From the NCBI RefSeq assembly GCF_000764305.2, contig NW_025932737.1, positions 1-64,000 on the forward strand: a stretch of 64,000 nucleotides of DNA, read 5' to 3'. Under the pieces are notes generated by a model. That model was not told the DNA's origin. It saw nothing but the letters and a program-made list of their open reading frames with translations, and did no database searches. The first letter of the stretch is position 1. Every line of letters starts with the position of its first letter. This document shows, one piece after another, positions 10,536-21,452 of the stretch. The position numbers and the translations under genes are program-made. Origin of the DNA: Hyalella azteca. Its lineage: Eukaryota > Arthropoda > Malacostraca > Amphipoda > Hyalellidae.

Positions 10536-12088
10536 CTGCCAGATTCAGCGTTGTGATAGATTAAACGTAGAAAAAGTATTGCATCAATTGAATTACTGAA
10601 TACAATCTAACGATCTATAACTATCCTTTGGTCTACTGACGGTAATTGTTGTAAAATAATCGTATAACCGGTAGAACCCGGCCGCAGAATCCGAACATAA
10701 ATTTGAGTGAACATAGTAGCATTGGAATAACGTTAACGGATTTATGCGTAAAGTTCACTTAACGAAAATTCAACTTTTTTTTGCCGATAGCCACAGCTTT
10801 TAGGTATGGTAATTTCTATAACAATCGCAATGTGTCAAACGACTAGAAAATAAATCTGAGTAGAAGATTACTTGGGAAATTAGGAAATCATCCATTAGTA
10901 ATTAATTGATTTACAAGTTGAAGATTCGATGATATTTAATTACATGTTTCTTGCATATTGAGTACGTATGACTTGATAAGTGCGTTAAATCTTGTCTCCC
11001 ATTGTTGCTCGTTAGATTAAATCATCAATTAAAATTGCCGAGAACAATAGAATAAACAATTATTAAACGCAAGATCGGATAAATGAAATATTTATCGGAT
11101 AAAAGAAATAAATAATAAAAAGTAGATTCACGTAGTATAAATTTTATTCTTGCAGCAACGCTGCAAAACTCTATAACCTATCCCAATAGGCATCTGACGT
11201 TGAAATAACGTTGATTGAACGTTGTTTCAACGAAATCTACGCGCAATCAACGTTTTTTAACGTCAATTGCCCGGAGGCATGACAATTAATCGCGAGCAGC
11301 TAGTTCCATGCCAGCTTATTGCCGAGGGCGGGAACGTAGCGCGGTGCTTTACGAGCGCACACTTCTGCGCATCACAATGATACGCATGACGGCGTCAACA
11401 CCCTGATGCGCAGCGTACACTTCTGTGTACGCTGCGTGTACTTCAGTGTATATTTTGTGTACTTTTGTGTATCTCAATGATGTGCACAGGCAAGCGCACT
11501 TACTCAAAGCTTTGCACTAAGTCTTCAACTTCAAGCTCCCACCTTTAGCTCAAAAATCGCGAAAACGACTATAAAACTTCTTGAAAATGGAAAACGAACG
11601 GATGTATAAGTCATTGTTAACCAAGGACTAAACTGGTGAGTAGCACCGCTTATTTCAACGCAAAATTTCAGTGGTTCTCAACCTTTTTACGAGTACTACG
11701 TACTTTGAGGCCCCGTCCAGTCGTTCCGTAAAAACCCAAATCCAATTTGACATCACATTATTCCCATCGATGTGTTAATATAACACGAAGAGCAAATGAA
11801 GAAAGCAAAATTTAATGCTGGAGCTGCATATATTTCTTGAAAACCTGCTGGAAATTGCTGAGAAAGAATCTTGTGTGCAAATATCTTTGTGAAGTAATAA
11901 ATAATGAATTAGAAAGCTTTCACGACTACCGAGGTGAAGTCGTGATAGAAAATTTGTGCCAAACCTGGGTAGAAATATGGTTATAATTTGGTAGAACAGT
12001 ACCGAAATTTTGTAAAATTATCATTAATAACTTCTCGTTCTGATTTTCATCAAGAGAAAAAGTACAGCAAAATTACAAGAAAACTTAC
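10536..12088 (-). other. Intron 4 of the sushi-type gene
   Basis: Intron bounded by GTAAGT at 12088 and CAG at 10536-10538. It contains a run of CAACGTT/TTTCAACG words near 11198-11262 and a perfect hairpin with 11 bp arms (GCAGCGTACAC, 4 nt loop) at 11410-11435. No further exon seen. Confidence 0.65.
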
Positions 12089-12255
12089 ACTGCTCTTGAT
12101 CTGTAGGTCGCCGATGCCGCACTCCTCTGGGTACGGGCAGAAGATGTCGTTGTACTTGTAGACGAGACCGTCGAATTGGTGCTGCAGGTTTTCGATGCTC
12201 TGCTGCTGGTATGTGATCTTGAACTGCAAGTTCGCAGAGTGCACCGGCACAATTT
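12089..12255 (-). CDS. Sushi-type secreted protein, exon 4
   Basis: This exon is 167 nt (phase 1 in, phase 0 out). The acceptor is ATTCACAG before AAATTGTG; the donor is AGT followed by GTAAGT. It encodes IVPVHSANLQFKITYQQQ and ends CPYPEECGIGDLQIKSS, with two cysteines. It joins the final cysteine of the sushi module to the linker in exon 5. Phase agreement with exons 3 and 5 supports the model. I recognise no named domain, though similar inter-module linkers with a CxxxxxxC pair occur in SVEP1-like proteins as I recall them. Confidence 0.75.
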
Positions 12256-13192
12256 CTGTGAATTACCGAAATGTCAGCAAATCATAAACACTTGACCTTT
12301 AATTCTAAATACAAGCTAGCGCATATAGACCGAGTGCTCAATGTCAGTAGCACTGGTCGCGTTTTTACTAAAGCCATCATAGGATTATTCTGGTGGAGCG
12401 GAAAGGGCAGGGAACTGTAGGAAACTATTGTCTACAATGCAGCCAATAACCTCCTTTACGCATTCTTTTGTTTTACGCGTGTAGAACACGAATAATAATT
12501 CATTCCGTGCTTTATTATACACTGGCCCAGTCATTCACCATTACGTGAATCTAAATTTGGCCTATGAAGAACAGATATCAAGTAGACTGATACAACTCTA
12601 AAGAAACAGCGGTTCATTGAATAAACAGCGATTACCGGTGAAGCTGATGTAAATAAATGAACTTTTTTAATTATCAAATGAAATGTCATTGAACACTCAT
12701 GAGCAAAAATGAGGATGCAATGCAAACTAACTTGAATTAAATTAATTTAAATGATGTCGTTCATTAGTGACTGACCATAAGACTCATGAGTATCTTATTG
12801 AGCAGACTTGACTTAACAAGGATCACTCATGAGATGCTTATTATAATTTACAAATGTATATATTTCTAAGATGGCTAACTTGAGCATCGGTCTATTTTAG
12901 CCTTGACTCTACAAAGACCATTCACTAGCAACATATTGTTTTAATTTTCAAACAATTATGCTATTGAACATCGGGCTCTCTTATTGAACAGTCTCGACTC
13001 TATACAAATCATTCAATAGCAACATATTATTCTCATTTTCAAGCAATTATGCTATTGAACATCGGGCTCTCCTATTAAACAGCCTTGACTCTACAAAGAT
13101 CAATCAATAGCAACATATTATTCTAATTTTCAAACAATTATGCTATAATCTTATGCTAATCTATTAATTATGCTATCTATAAGATGACCGAC
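12256..13192 (-). other. Intron 3 with a ~91 bp tandem repeat
   Basis: Intron between exons 3 and 4; its donor GTCGGT is non-consensus after the GT. Three imperfect copies of a roughly 91 bp unit run from about 12882 to 13151, landmarks TTGACTCTACAAAGA, AGCAACATATTATTCT and CTATTGAACATCGGG. Confidence 0.7.
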
Positions 13193-13312
13193 CGTAACAC
13201 TCGGGGGCCTTGCCAACAGGGCTCCACTGCCCCCCCTGGTCGCAGGAGTATTTAGGCGCGGGCTCGTTGAAGAAACCGTAGCCGGTCTCGCAGACGGCGT
13301 CGCACATCGAAC
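13193..13312 (-). CDS. Sushi-type secreted protein, exon 3 (CCP module)
   Basis: This exon is 120 nt, phase 1 in and phase 1 out, the usual symmetry of shuffled extracellular modules. Joined to exon 2 it reads KGSMCDAVCETGYGFF, then YSCDQGGQW, then GKAPEC. This is the second half of a CCP/sushi domain: C-x-x-x-C-x-x-GY, later C, G-x-W and a final P-x-C. CCP modules are about 60-residue disulfide-bonded binding units in complement-like and adhesion proteins. The acceptor is AATGACAG. The donor follows TAC G and is GTCGGT, a weak site, but the phase fits exon 4 (G plus AA gives Glu). Assignment as CCP is firm; the identity of the whole protein is inferred. Confidence 0.82.
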
Positions 13313-16298
13313 CTGTCATTGCACATTTAAAGATAATTAAATGAAATTACAATTAGGGTACAGGTATAAATATCAAATATAGATAGAATTGCAAAGAGTA
13401 CATTAATATTTATATCCAGGAATGATTGACCGCAAAATATAATGGAATTTTACTCAATTTGCAACAAGAAGTCCAGCACGACTAGCGTCAGAGCACGCAT
13501 GTTATTTCGTATGTTTAGTCCACGGATAAATCTAGTACACATGATCAATTGCTCATGTAACCGAGTCAGTTGTAAGTAAATAGCAAACAAACATATTAAT
13601 GACAAAAATTGTCTATTTATTCAACTACTTGCATAGTGACAAACTAAGTCATTACGCGATTGATTAAATGAATAATTAACTGTGATAAATTGTTCAGTTT
13701 TAAGACAAATTTTTCTCGACAAGAAGTCTCGTATTATTCAATAATAGTATCCTCTTAATAGTCGATGATCAAAGTTAGAACGGCTAATTGAGGATTAATT
13801 TACAAATTCATGTTTAGAATACCAAGTTCACTATGAAATATACCTATAGGAATGGTTTATGTAGCACCATAGCGGTTCATTGACCACTTATCGATGATTG
13901 CACAAGAAAAATATTGGGCGAAGTCTATAAAGATGGACTGAAGTTGTTGATTGTCGTATTATAGACATGTTTTTAAATTTTATATTATATCACGTAAGTG
14001 GTTAATAACATATAAGTATTATCTTCAACAAGCGTATCTATTTCAATTTACAGAATTATAGAAGAAAGTGAATCAGATTGAATTGTTGAAATTCTAGCAT
14101 AAAAGGTTGAGGGTTATATATGAATGGCCTTGCTATACGCGTGGTCAAGAGAGAGCGAAATGCTCGTGGGTGTGGTAGGTCACAATACAGGTGCGTCTAT
14201 ATCAACCCGTTCATTACTGCCAGTCATTCGCAGTCTAGAGAATATAAACAGAAAATGAGGCAGGGAAAGGAAACTTTCCACCGGAACCGTCCCATAACTG
14301 AGATATGCAGAGGAGCATCGAATATCGGCGATCAAAAAATTATAGAAAACAGTACGGAGGTTAAAAATTCAGAACAAAAAACTGATTCCAAGCAGTAATA
14401 ATTACGTATGTAAACTAGTTCCTTTTTGTAAATAAAATGGAATGAAAATTAATTTACCACAGGGGAAACTAGACCGTAAGTGCTTAAAGTGGAAAGGAAG
14501 TCATTTAGATTGGTATGAATGATTCACGTAAGTCCGGCTCAAACATGAGACTTTTACGCTATATATAGTAATAAAGTTATCTATGGAGATGAACGCAGGA
14601 AAGTTTCTTCGTAAAAAATTCTTTCATCAGCAAAAAAGTAAGATTTTGCTTCTATCCAATCCAAACTTGGTAGCTCTAGAGAACATTTCACTAACGATGC
14701 ATGGCGGAAACATGCACAAATTAAGGCATTTGTAGGCGCACTAATCAGAATTGGCATGAGGTTGCTGAGTGGAACTTGATGCTCATAAACAGCATTGAAC
14801 AAACACGAAGATTAATTATTTGAATAAATAAACTTTCCATTTACTTATCAGGTAGCCGATCCATTAACTATAATCTTCATCCATTACTGGAAACAGAATG
14901 AACTTTTGACACATACGTAGTTAAATATTCATATTCTTGACTTAGATGGTTTCAATCCAAGAGCGGCATTTCAACACGGAAATTTTCGGCTAAGAGGACA
15001 AAGTTCCATTATTTTCGTCGATGTGAATACTTTTAAGATGCGATCCTCGATATTTTTTTGAAAATAAGGGGTAATGTCGCCACTAGAAAATATTAGGAAT
15101 ATTATTAAGAGTTGAAACTCTTTGAAAAACTGGGAAATGTCGTTAGTAATTAATAATTAATAAAGCTTCCGATTATTTCCGTTCGAGTTTTAATGAGTCA
15201 ATTCATCAAGCTTCACAAATGAGTTTATAACAAATCAATGCTTATTTGTAGCATTATTTTGTTACAACATTATTCGAAGGTCTCTTTGATTCACCAATAT
15301 TAAGAAACAAATTTGTGGATCAGTTTAAGCTTTTCAATGAAGATTAAACTTCTTAGTAATCAGAAAAGTTCAAGTTGAGTGTTAAAGCAACTAACAATTA
15401 TTCTTTTATATTTGATGTTGTTATCTATTATTGAATACAGCGATAACAGTGAAATCTGGCTTATGAATTACACGGTGTGCTTATTATGCCTGAAAAGCAA
15501 AGTAAATCCTGATTTACGAAGATCAGAAAACTCACTAAAGGTTATTGGTCATGATTAATTTAAAAATTTTATCATTCGTAATTCAAACATTTTTAAACAA
15601 CTACTTACACCACTAAGATGGATTGACTGTTGTTAAAAGTAAAAGTGGGTAATGAATTTAATAGTATGTCGGCAATTTGAAAATTGAATACGACAAATTG
15701 ACTCTATAGTAAAAGGTTAAAGTTAATTTCTCGTTTGAGGAGCGTCTCGAGTTTTTGAAGCGTGAATCAGGATTTCTGATACTTGAAGTTGATAAAAAAA
15801 ACTCTCTTTATACTTGCAAGTAAATGAACGTTGTTAATATTTGAATAAAATAAAAGAACTTTATTAGGATTTGAATTAAAAAATTAACTTTGTTAAGATC
15901 TGAATTATTAAATTATCGTTTTAAAATTAGAATTAGTCAAGGTTTTTAATATTTTAATCAGTAAATGAACCCTGTTAATTTATTACCCAGTTACTGTACA
16001 TTGTTAAAAATTAAACTTGGTAATGGACGTACCTACAGCAGTTTATGATGATCAAGTTACAATAAAATTAAAATAATTTTGACTTCAAAAAGCGTTTCCA
16101 CATTTATGCAGCAGTTTATGATGATTCAGTTACAATAAAATTAAAATAAGTTCCAAGTTCAATAAACGTTTCCACATTCATGCAGCAGTTTTAGATGATT
16201 CAGTTACAATAAAATTAAAATAATTTCCGACCTCAAAAAGCGTTTCCACATTCAAGCCTGTGAGGTTGTACTCAACACAAGACATTAGCAGTGCTCAC
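13313..16298 (-). other. Intron 2 with a ~74 bp tandem repeat
   Basis: A long AT-rich intron. Three copies of a roughly 74 bp unit (landmarks GCAGTTTATGATGATTCAG, TTACAATAAAATTAAAATAA, CGTTTCCACATT) lie at about 16034-16254. A 92-codon plus-strand open frame at 14120-14398 lies inside the intron; I do not consider it a gene. Confidence 0.65.
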
Positions 16299-16412
16299 CT
16301 TTAGACCAGGTGACCTGAGGTTCACAGGACCCGTCCTGAATGAGCTCCGACACGCCCCTGCAGGTGGAGACGGTGTGGAAGGGCGTCTCAAAGTTGGGGC
16401 AGGTCTCCACGT
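16299..16412 (-). CDS. Sushi-type secreted protein, exon 2
   Basis: This exon is 114 nt, phase 1 in and phase 1 out. The acceptor is a strong TTCTTCTCCCGCAG before ACGTGGAG; the donor is AAA G followed by GTGAGC. It encodes DVETCPNFETPFHTV, then STCRGVSELIQDGSCEPQ and VTWSK, with four cysteines. Joined to exon 3 it supplies the N-terminal half of the CCP module. It is the first exon of the mature secreted protein if exon 1 is a signal peptide. The last 8 exonic-strand bases at its 5' end and 106 bp of upstream intron are duplicated (16405-16632), giving a second good acceptor whose use would add 38 residues in frame. Confidence 0.82.
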
Positions 16413-16632
16413 CTGCGGGAGAAGAACAAATCACGTTAGTCATTGAAGGAGACCTGTCACTGAATAGAAAACTGGGACCAAGGAGCTTAACACCATGGAG
16501 CATACTTTGCTTGTTCATCTCCACGTCTGCGGGGGGAGAACAAATCACATTAATCATTGAAGGAGACCTGTTACTGAATAAAAAGCAGGGACCATGGAGC
16601 TTAACACCATGGAGCATACTTTGCTTGTTCAT
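16405..16632. repeat. 114 bp tandem duplication carrying a 3' splice site
   Basis: Two copies, 16405-16518 and 16519-16632, differ at scattered positions. Each contains the sequence ACGTGGAG preceded by a pyrimidine tract and GCAG on the minus strand. 114 bp is 38 codons and both copies are free of stops in the exon 2 frame, so the open frame runs from 16632 into exon 2. Confidence 0.9.
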
Positions 16633-16671
16633 TCATCGCACGCTCTGCAAAGCTGGGGCGAAGGTAGTAAG

Positions 16672-16830
16672 AAAAAAATATTACTCAGTACTCACTGCAG
16701 TGAGTGACAGAGAGCGCATTTTCTCGTCGACGAAAACGTGAAGCCACGGACGGACAGACGGACGGACAGACAGACAAGACATGGCGAACACAATAGTGCA
16801 TTTTTTCCAAAAATGAGAAAATGCGCTAAA
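16672..16830 (-). repeat. Palindrome-containing dispersed repeat, copy 2
   Basis: Reverse orientation relative to the copies at 6321 and 23801. Same landmarks: AAAAAATATTACTC, CAGAGAGCGCATTTTCTCG, GTCGACGA, a GGACGGACAGAC-type tract and ATGAGAAAATGCGCTA. It lies in intron 1 of the sushi-type gene. Confidence 0.8.
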
Positions 16831-17010
16831 AAGCTAATAAAAAACATGCCCCACACGACTATGGCTGGTATGGACAAATACACCGAATAAATAAGTCGAC
16901 AGATTGCTTCTTTTTCCAATGGGCGCGTTGCAATTTCGCAAAAAAAAGAGAAAGATGTTTGCAATTTAAAAATAGTTGCAAGAAACCGTGTTGCTAGTTG
17001 AATGTTCGAA

Positions 17011-17191
17011 GTGCCTCACAGGCTGCTCTATCTAAAGCACCTCACAGGCAGCTCTATCTAAAGCACCTCACAGGCTGCTCTATCTAAAGCACCTCACAGG
17101 CTGCTCTATCTAAAGCACCTCACAGGCTGCTCTATCTAAAGCACCTCACAGGCTGCTCTATCTAAAGCACCTCACAGGCTGCTCTATCTGA
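17011..17191. repeat. 26 bp tandem repeat, about 7 copies
   Basis: Unit CACCTCACAGGCTG plus CTCTATCTAAAG. Copies are nearly identical; the second has CAGGCAG for CAGGCTG and the first begins GTGCC. Confidence 0.9.
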
Positions 17192-17706
17192 ACGCTACAG
17201 TCAAACAAACTGCACTACAATAATTTATCTAAGAAATAAAATTGAAAAGGATAATGTACAAAATTGGAGTCTTCATCAATATTAGGATAAGTGTCGATGG
17301 CAATAAAAAGTTATACAAGCAAATTAATTTTACAATTTTTATGATTAAAAAATGAATAGCCATTTGCCATTTTGAAAATTCTTAGATAAGCGACAAAATG
17401 GAGCTAAATTGAATACTCGGTATAATTAAAAGCATAGACCTTGCAATAATGAATTAATTAAAACATTTAACAGAATTGCGACCGAAACTCCAGCCATTCA
17501 AGGAAGTAAACGAGTTTTTAGTTGCAGGGAATAAACAATGTTAGGACGCCAAGGTCGTCCGTTCGCGACTGCAACTGATCTCTGTAGATCCCATTCTCCA
17601 CACAAAAACTTATGCATATTGGGTAAGAGTAAAGTTATTCAGTAGCGAGCAGTTCTCAATCACAATTATAAGTATCAGCGAACTGTGAGGAATAGCTTGA
17701 ACTTAC

Positions 17707-17806
17707 CGACGGCCGTCTTTATAGCGGCGATCATAAACGCAAGATGCATGCTTTTGCAGCCTGCAAGTGCTAACGCAATCCTCTTTAGCATGAATTTGAC
17801 CACCAT
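17707..17806 (-). CDS. Sushi-type secreted protein, exon 1 (signal peptide)
   Basis: This is 100 nt, 33 codons plus one base, followed by the consensus donor GTAAGTTC. The start is an ATG at 17806-17804, the first after an in-frame TAA about 45 bases upstream. The encoded start MVVKFMLKRIALALAGCK continues SMHLAFMIAAIKTAV. It has basic residues followed by hydrophobic stretches, as in a secretory signal, although a lysine and a histidine interrupt the core, so the functional start could be the internal Met at residue 6 or 20. The phase 1 end joins exon 2 as G plus AC (Asp). No clear TATA box is visible just upstream on the minus strand. Confidence 0.65.
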
Positions 17807-20155
17807 TGCACTATTCTTATTCTCAGTGTATAATATGATTTAAAAAAACTTTTGGCACCTTATTCAACGTGTCAATTCGCTCAAATTATATGACTGATAT
17901 TTTCATGAGATGGCCATGGCTTGTTTATTCGCATTGTTTTTCTTATTGTTGGCAATAAATAACTCAGTGTTGGCGGGTCCAGAGGAGACGGCATCAGCAG
18001 TAAATCATAGTAAAGAACACAATTCACAAACTCGTTCCTTATAATTACGACCGTATGGTTAGCTCTGCAGCGGATTGCAACACCTGCGCAGCATATGCCT
18101 CAGTAAAAAAACTCGCTCGCAGTAAAAATGTTGACACGGATACATTAATTTAGAACACAGCAGCCAGGATACTGATTTAAGAATACTGATATTAAGATAC
18201 TAAGATATATGTCAGATGAGATGATTAAGATAGCAGCACGAACACTGATATTACTATTAAATTTAAAGCGAGATTAAAGCCGTACGTAGTACAAAACGGG
18301 ATCCTTTTTACCCGAGTTTCCCGCCTGCAATTTTTTTTCAGTAGAGATTTTCGGATATAATTTCTTTGGATAACTCAGTGCCGTAAGATTGAGATAGTGA
18401 TTGCAGATTTTAGCGTCTGAAATGATAACTTGTCAGTAAAAAAACATGCCTGACATCCACGTACGTATAGAAGAAAGAGTAACCTCCCATGCTAAAATTA
18501 GGGAAGATATTTACGACTTTTCTTCCGATACTTAAGATCATCGTAAGATTCGTCTAGTATGTTGCGCGAACTCTGTCTACGAACATAACTTTTCGATTCA
18601 AAAATATTCAATTCACGCCTGCTGCCATGCAGCTTATAAATGAATCCTACTCAAATGATGACCACAAATGAAAACTGCGTGTTGTGCTATGTCATAAAAC
18701 TCGATTAATTACAGGATTACAGGATTCTATTATTAATGGAAAATAAAATACATATATCTCAAGCTTCCATCCTCTAAATTTTGGCATTTAATTCAACACT
18801 TGTTGCAACATTGAACACTTTCACTTCTTCAACAATTAAAAAAAACTTATTTGTTGCAGAGCTTTGCATTGAGGCAGATTTTTTTACGCAATTCAAAGAG
18901 AGAGCAGGTTTCTGAGTAGAATACATTTCGGTTGCATAAGAATGGTCATCCAACGGCACCAAAAATTACATCTTCCAAACTCATTTTATAGCCGTGTTAT
19001 CGCCGGCCGTTCCTATGCTATTCACTGGCCGCCCAAAAACCCTTAAGATATATAACTGAATGTAGCATGATGAACGACAGTTTATCGGCGTCTCTTTATT
19101 GGCTTGGGAGCTTCACAGTCACGAAGAGAACGAGAAAGAGAGAGGCGCGTCGACAGTGAAATGGAACTCAGGCATCGCGGCCCAAACGTCCTAAAATGGA
19201 GATATAAAAGGCTCCGTCAAAGAGGGATGTTTTAGCAATAAAAATGGATAAAGAATAGTTCCTCGTATTTAAAAAAAAAACTTCTAAAGAGAATTAAAAA
19301 AATTCAAGCGAATAAAAATGTCGGATGCAGAAGGTCTGAGAAGATGGGGATGTTCCGAGAATCTTTGTCGTCATATGGGTGATCAAAGATGACTTTAGAT
19401 ATTCGGGTCGACTATATTTTAAGAGAAGTACGGGCACAACTCTTGAGAATTCAAAATGATAAGAGAATGTTGATGCTGTAGGGTATCTGCAATGACAGTT
19501 GCAGATGCAATTATTATTATTAAACTCTCGTGTCAAATTTGATCACATAAAATATACATGGACAACAAATCAAGAAAATAATCATAATAAAATAAAGGTA
19601 AGTCAAAGTTTTAGGACAAAGTCGTTATGTAACATAGTTAGGAAATAGAATCGTAACAAATTACGATATTTTGAAAAAAAAATGGTTTCAATGTATCGAT
19701 TGTTCTAAATCCAGAAGCATGAACGAGATCCAAAGATACGGAATGATTAAGTGAATTTTAAGCGGTATATTCAAGTCATAATCGCGATCATAAATCCTTT
19801 GCAAGAGACTCGATTTGTAGTGCGAGCATTACGTGTTATTCAGAGGTGCCGAAACAGAGGGTAACGTTTCCCAACGAACTTAACCCTCATTTAAATGCGT
19901 CTATTTCCAATGGGCAATGGAGGAGTTACAACGAAAAAACAAATAAATAAAATAAAAAATGTGAAATTGGTAGGAAGGAGAAAATGATTGGAAGTCACTG
20001 GCGTAAATTGACTTTGCAATTGGTACCAAGTGATGCGTGAGAAAATTCTTGGCAAGCCTATAGAAGAGTACAAATAACTGAAGTATAAGCAGCACAAATC
20101 TCACCGACAAAAACTTTTCAATAAAAAGCTCGTGTATCACCGAAATCACAGCCAG
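17807..20155. other. Upstream region, no gene; TATA-like site
   Basis: No exon recognised. A TATAAAAGG sequence on the plus strand at about 19203-19211 follows a GC-richer stretch and could be a core promoter for a plus-strand transcript, but no gene start is visible after it. Confidence 0.35.
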
Positions 20156-20370
20156 TACACTGTTAGAAAAATGACCGTTAACGGTATTACCGGCGTTTCA
20201 GTGGCCGGTCGGTACGTGAAAAGAAACACCGTGTCGCCGTTTTTATTCTAATTTAACACTAGAAATCCGTAAAAATCTGATAAAACCGGCGAAACGGTTT
20301 ATTTTCACGGGGCGACCGGCGACTAGAACGCCAGTGGGACCGTTTTTTCACAATTTTTTCTAACAGTGTA
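20156..20370. mobile_element. MITE with terminal inverted repeats flanked by TA
   Basis: The left end reads TACACTGTTAGAAAAA and the right end is its reverse complement (TTTTTCTAACAGTGTA), so the TIRs are 14 bp CACTGTTAGAAAAA flanked by TA on both sides. A TA target duplication is the hallmark of Tc1/mariner-type transposition. The 211 bp interior (GC-richer, many CCGG words, further internal inverted repeats such as CCGTTAACGG) holds no transposase, so it is non-autonomous. Confidence 0.85.
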
Positions 20371-20981
20371 TGCAGCGAGGACGTGCAAGTTCATGCTGGT
20401 TAGAGCCAAGAAAAAAAGCCTACCATAGTAAAAGCTATCAATAGGAGCTGCAGCCATGCAAGCCAGCAATAACCTTGACGACTTCAACACTCCAGTTTTG
20501 ATGAGACACGTTGACCAAATGCAAGCAGGGCTTGACCTTTCAAATCCCGTTTGACTAAGAACAACGAATTGGGTGACCTTTACTGTGAACCCGACCCTTG
20601 GGATGGACCTTGGCTCTTTCACACTCTCGACTGTCTGAGGAACCGAACTATTGATTAATACGAACTATTGATTAATATCACTAGAATTGATTGATATATC
20701 TTAACATATGTTTGGAATTGATCGTATTATTTATTTAGTTATTCAGGTTATTGGGATGAAACCGTTTAATAAAGTCTCCGAAAGGATTATTAATGCTTAC
20801 ACCGATAATTTATTTTCCATGAGTACATTAATACTGCCCGAGCTTGATGACAGTCAACCAAGTGCAGAGATACGAGGTATTGAAATACAATAAGACTATT
20901 TGAATGGAGGAAGTTTGAAACAGTCAGTGGTGATCGACCTTGCGAAACAATTAGAGTTTTGAATCATGTTTTTTTTTTCAG
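20371..20981 (+). other. Likely intron/intergenic before candidate exon
   Basis: A 61-codon plus-strand frame at 20708-20893 is open and followed by a possible donor (CGAG|GTATTG), but its phase does not fit the exon at 20982, so I do not call it. Confidence 0.3.
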
Positions 20982-21372
20982 TAGACGCGACGGCGAATTT
21001 TCGGCTAAAAGATCAGCACAAAAGCCCAGCGGAGCATGGAAGAAACGTTCTGCGCGTCGAAGTCCAGCTAATCACACGACTTTCCTGGACATAACGAGAT
21101 CAGTGGATAAGACTGATATCCACCAAACCTCGTCATGCAGAGAATTTCGAGATCACCGTGTTATTTCGTCGACGAGGACCCCGTGTGATAAGTTAAGCAA
21201 CGCTGCCATTGTCCATCGCATGCAGCATCGCACCGAAGGCGGCAACCCGGCAGCTCCTGACCAGTCGACGCGGGCCGTCGAGCACGGAAGTGAATTATCG
21301 GCAGAAATGAATTGGGTTGTTACCAAAAAATTAGCGAGCAGTGGAACAAAATTGCACAAGAATGGACAATAG
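20982..21372 (+). CDS. Candidate 3'-terminal coding exon, basic protein, unknown
   Basis: A run of about ten T followed by CAG at 20979-20981 makes a strong acceptor. After it a frame of about 130 codons runs to TAG at 21372, with AATAAA at 21447-21452, 75 bp further on. The stretch is visibly richer in G and C than its flanks. The product is basic and has paired basic residues near its start: KR, KKR and RR bracket a SAQKPSGAW segment, the spacing seen in peptide-hormone precursors, but there is only one such segment and no glycine for amidation. I recognise no family. The upstream exon was not found, and the exon could be noncoding. Confidence 0.35.
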
Positions 21373-21452
21373 GGATCGCAAAAGTTTTACGCAGAAGTGA
21401 AACAAACGTTTTACTATCAAATTTGCCCGGTTAATGTTAAATTAGCAATAAA

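Larger units (their letters stand above)
16413..17706 (-). other. Intron 1 with two repeats
   Basis: Intron between the signal-peptide exon and exon 2. It holds the second acceptor copy, a dispersed palindromic repeat (16672-16830) and a 26 bp x 7 array (17011-17191). Confidence 0.7.

Noticed and set aside
16285..16632. 115-codon minus frame as an independent gene
   Set aside because: It is exon 2 read together with the duplicated acceptor segment, explained by the 114 bp in-frame duplication.
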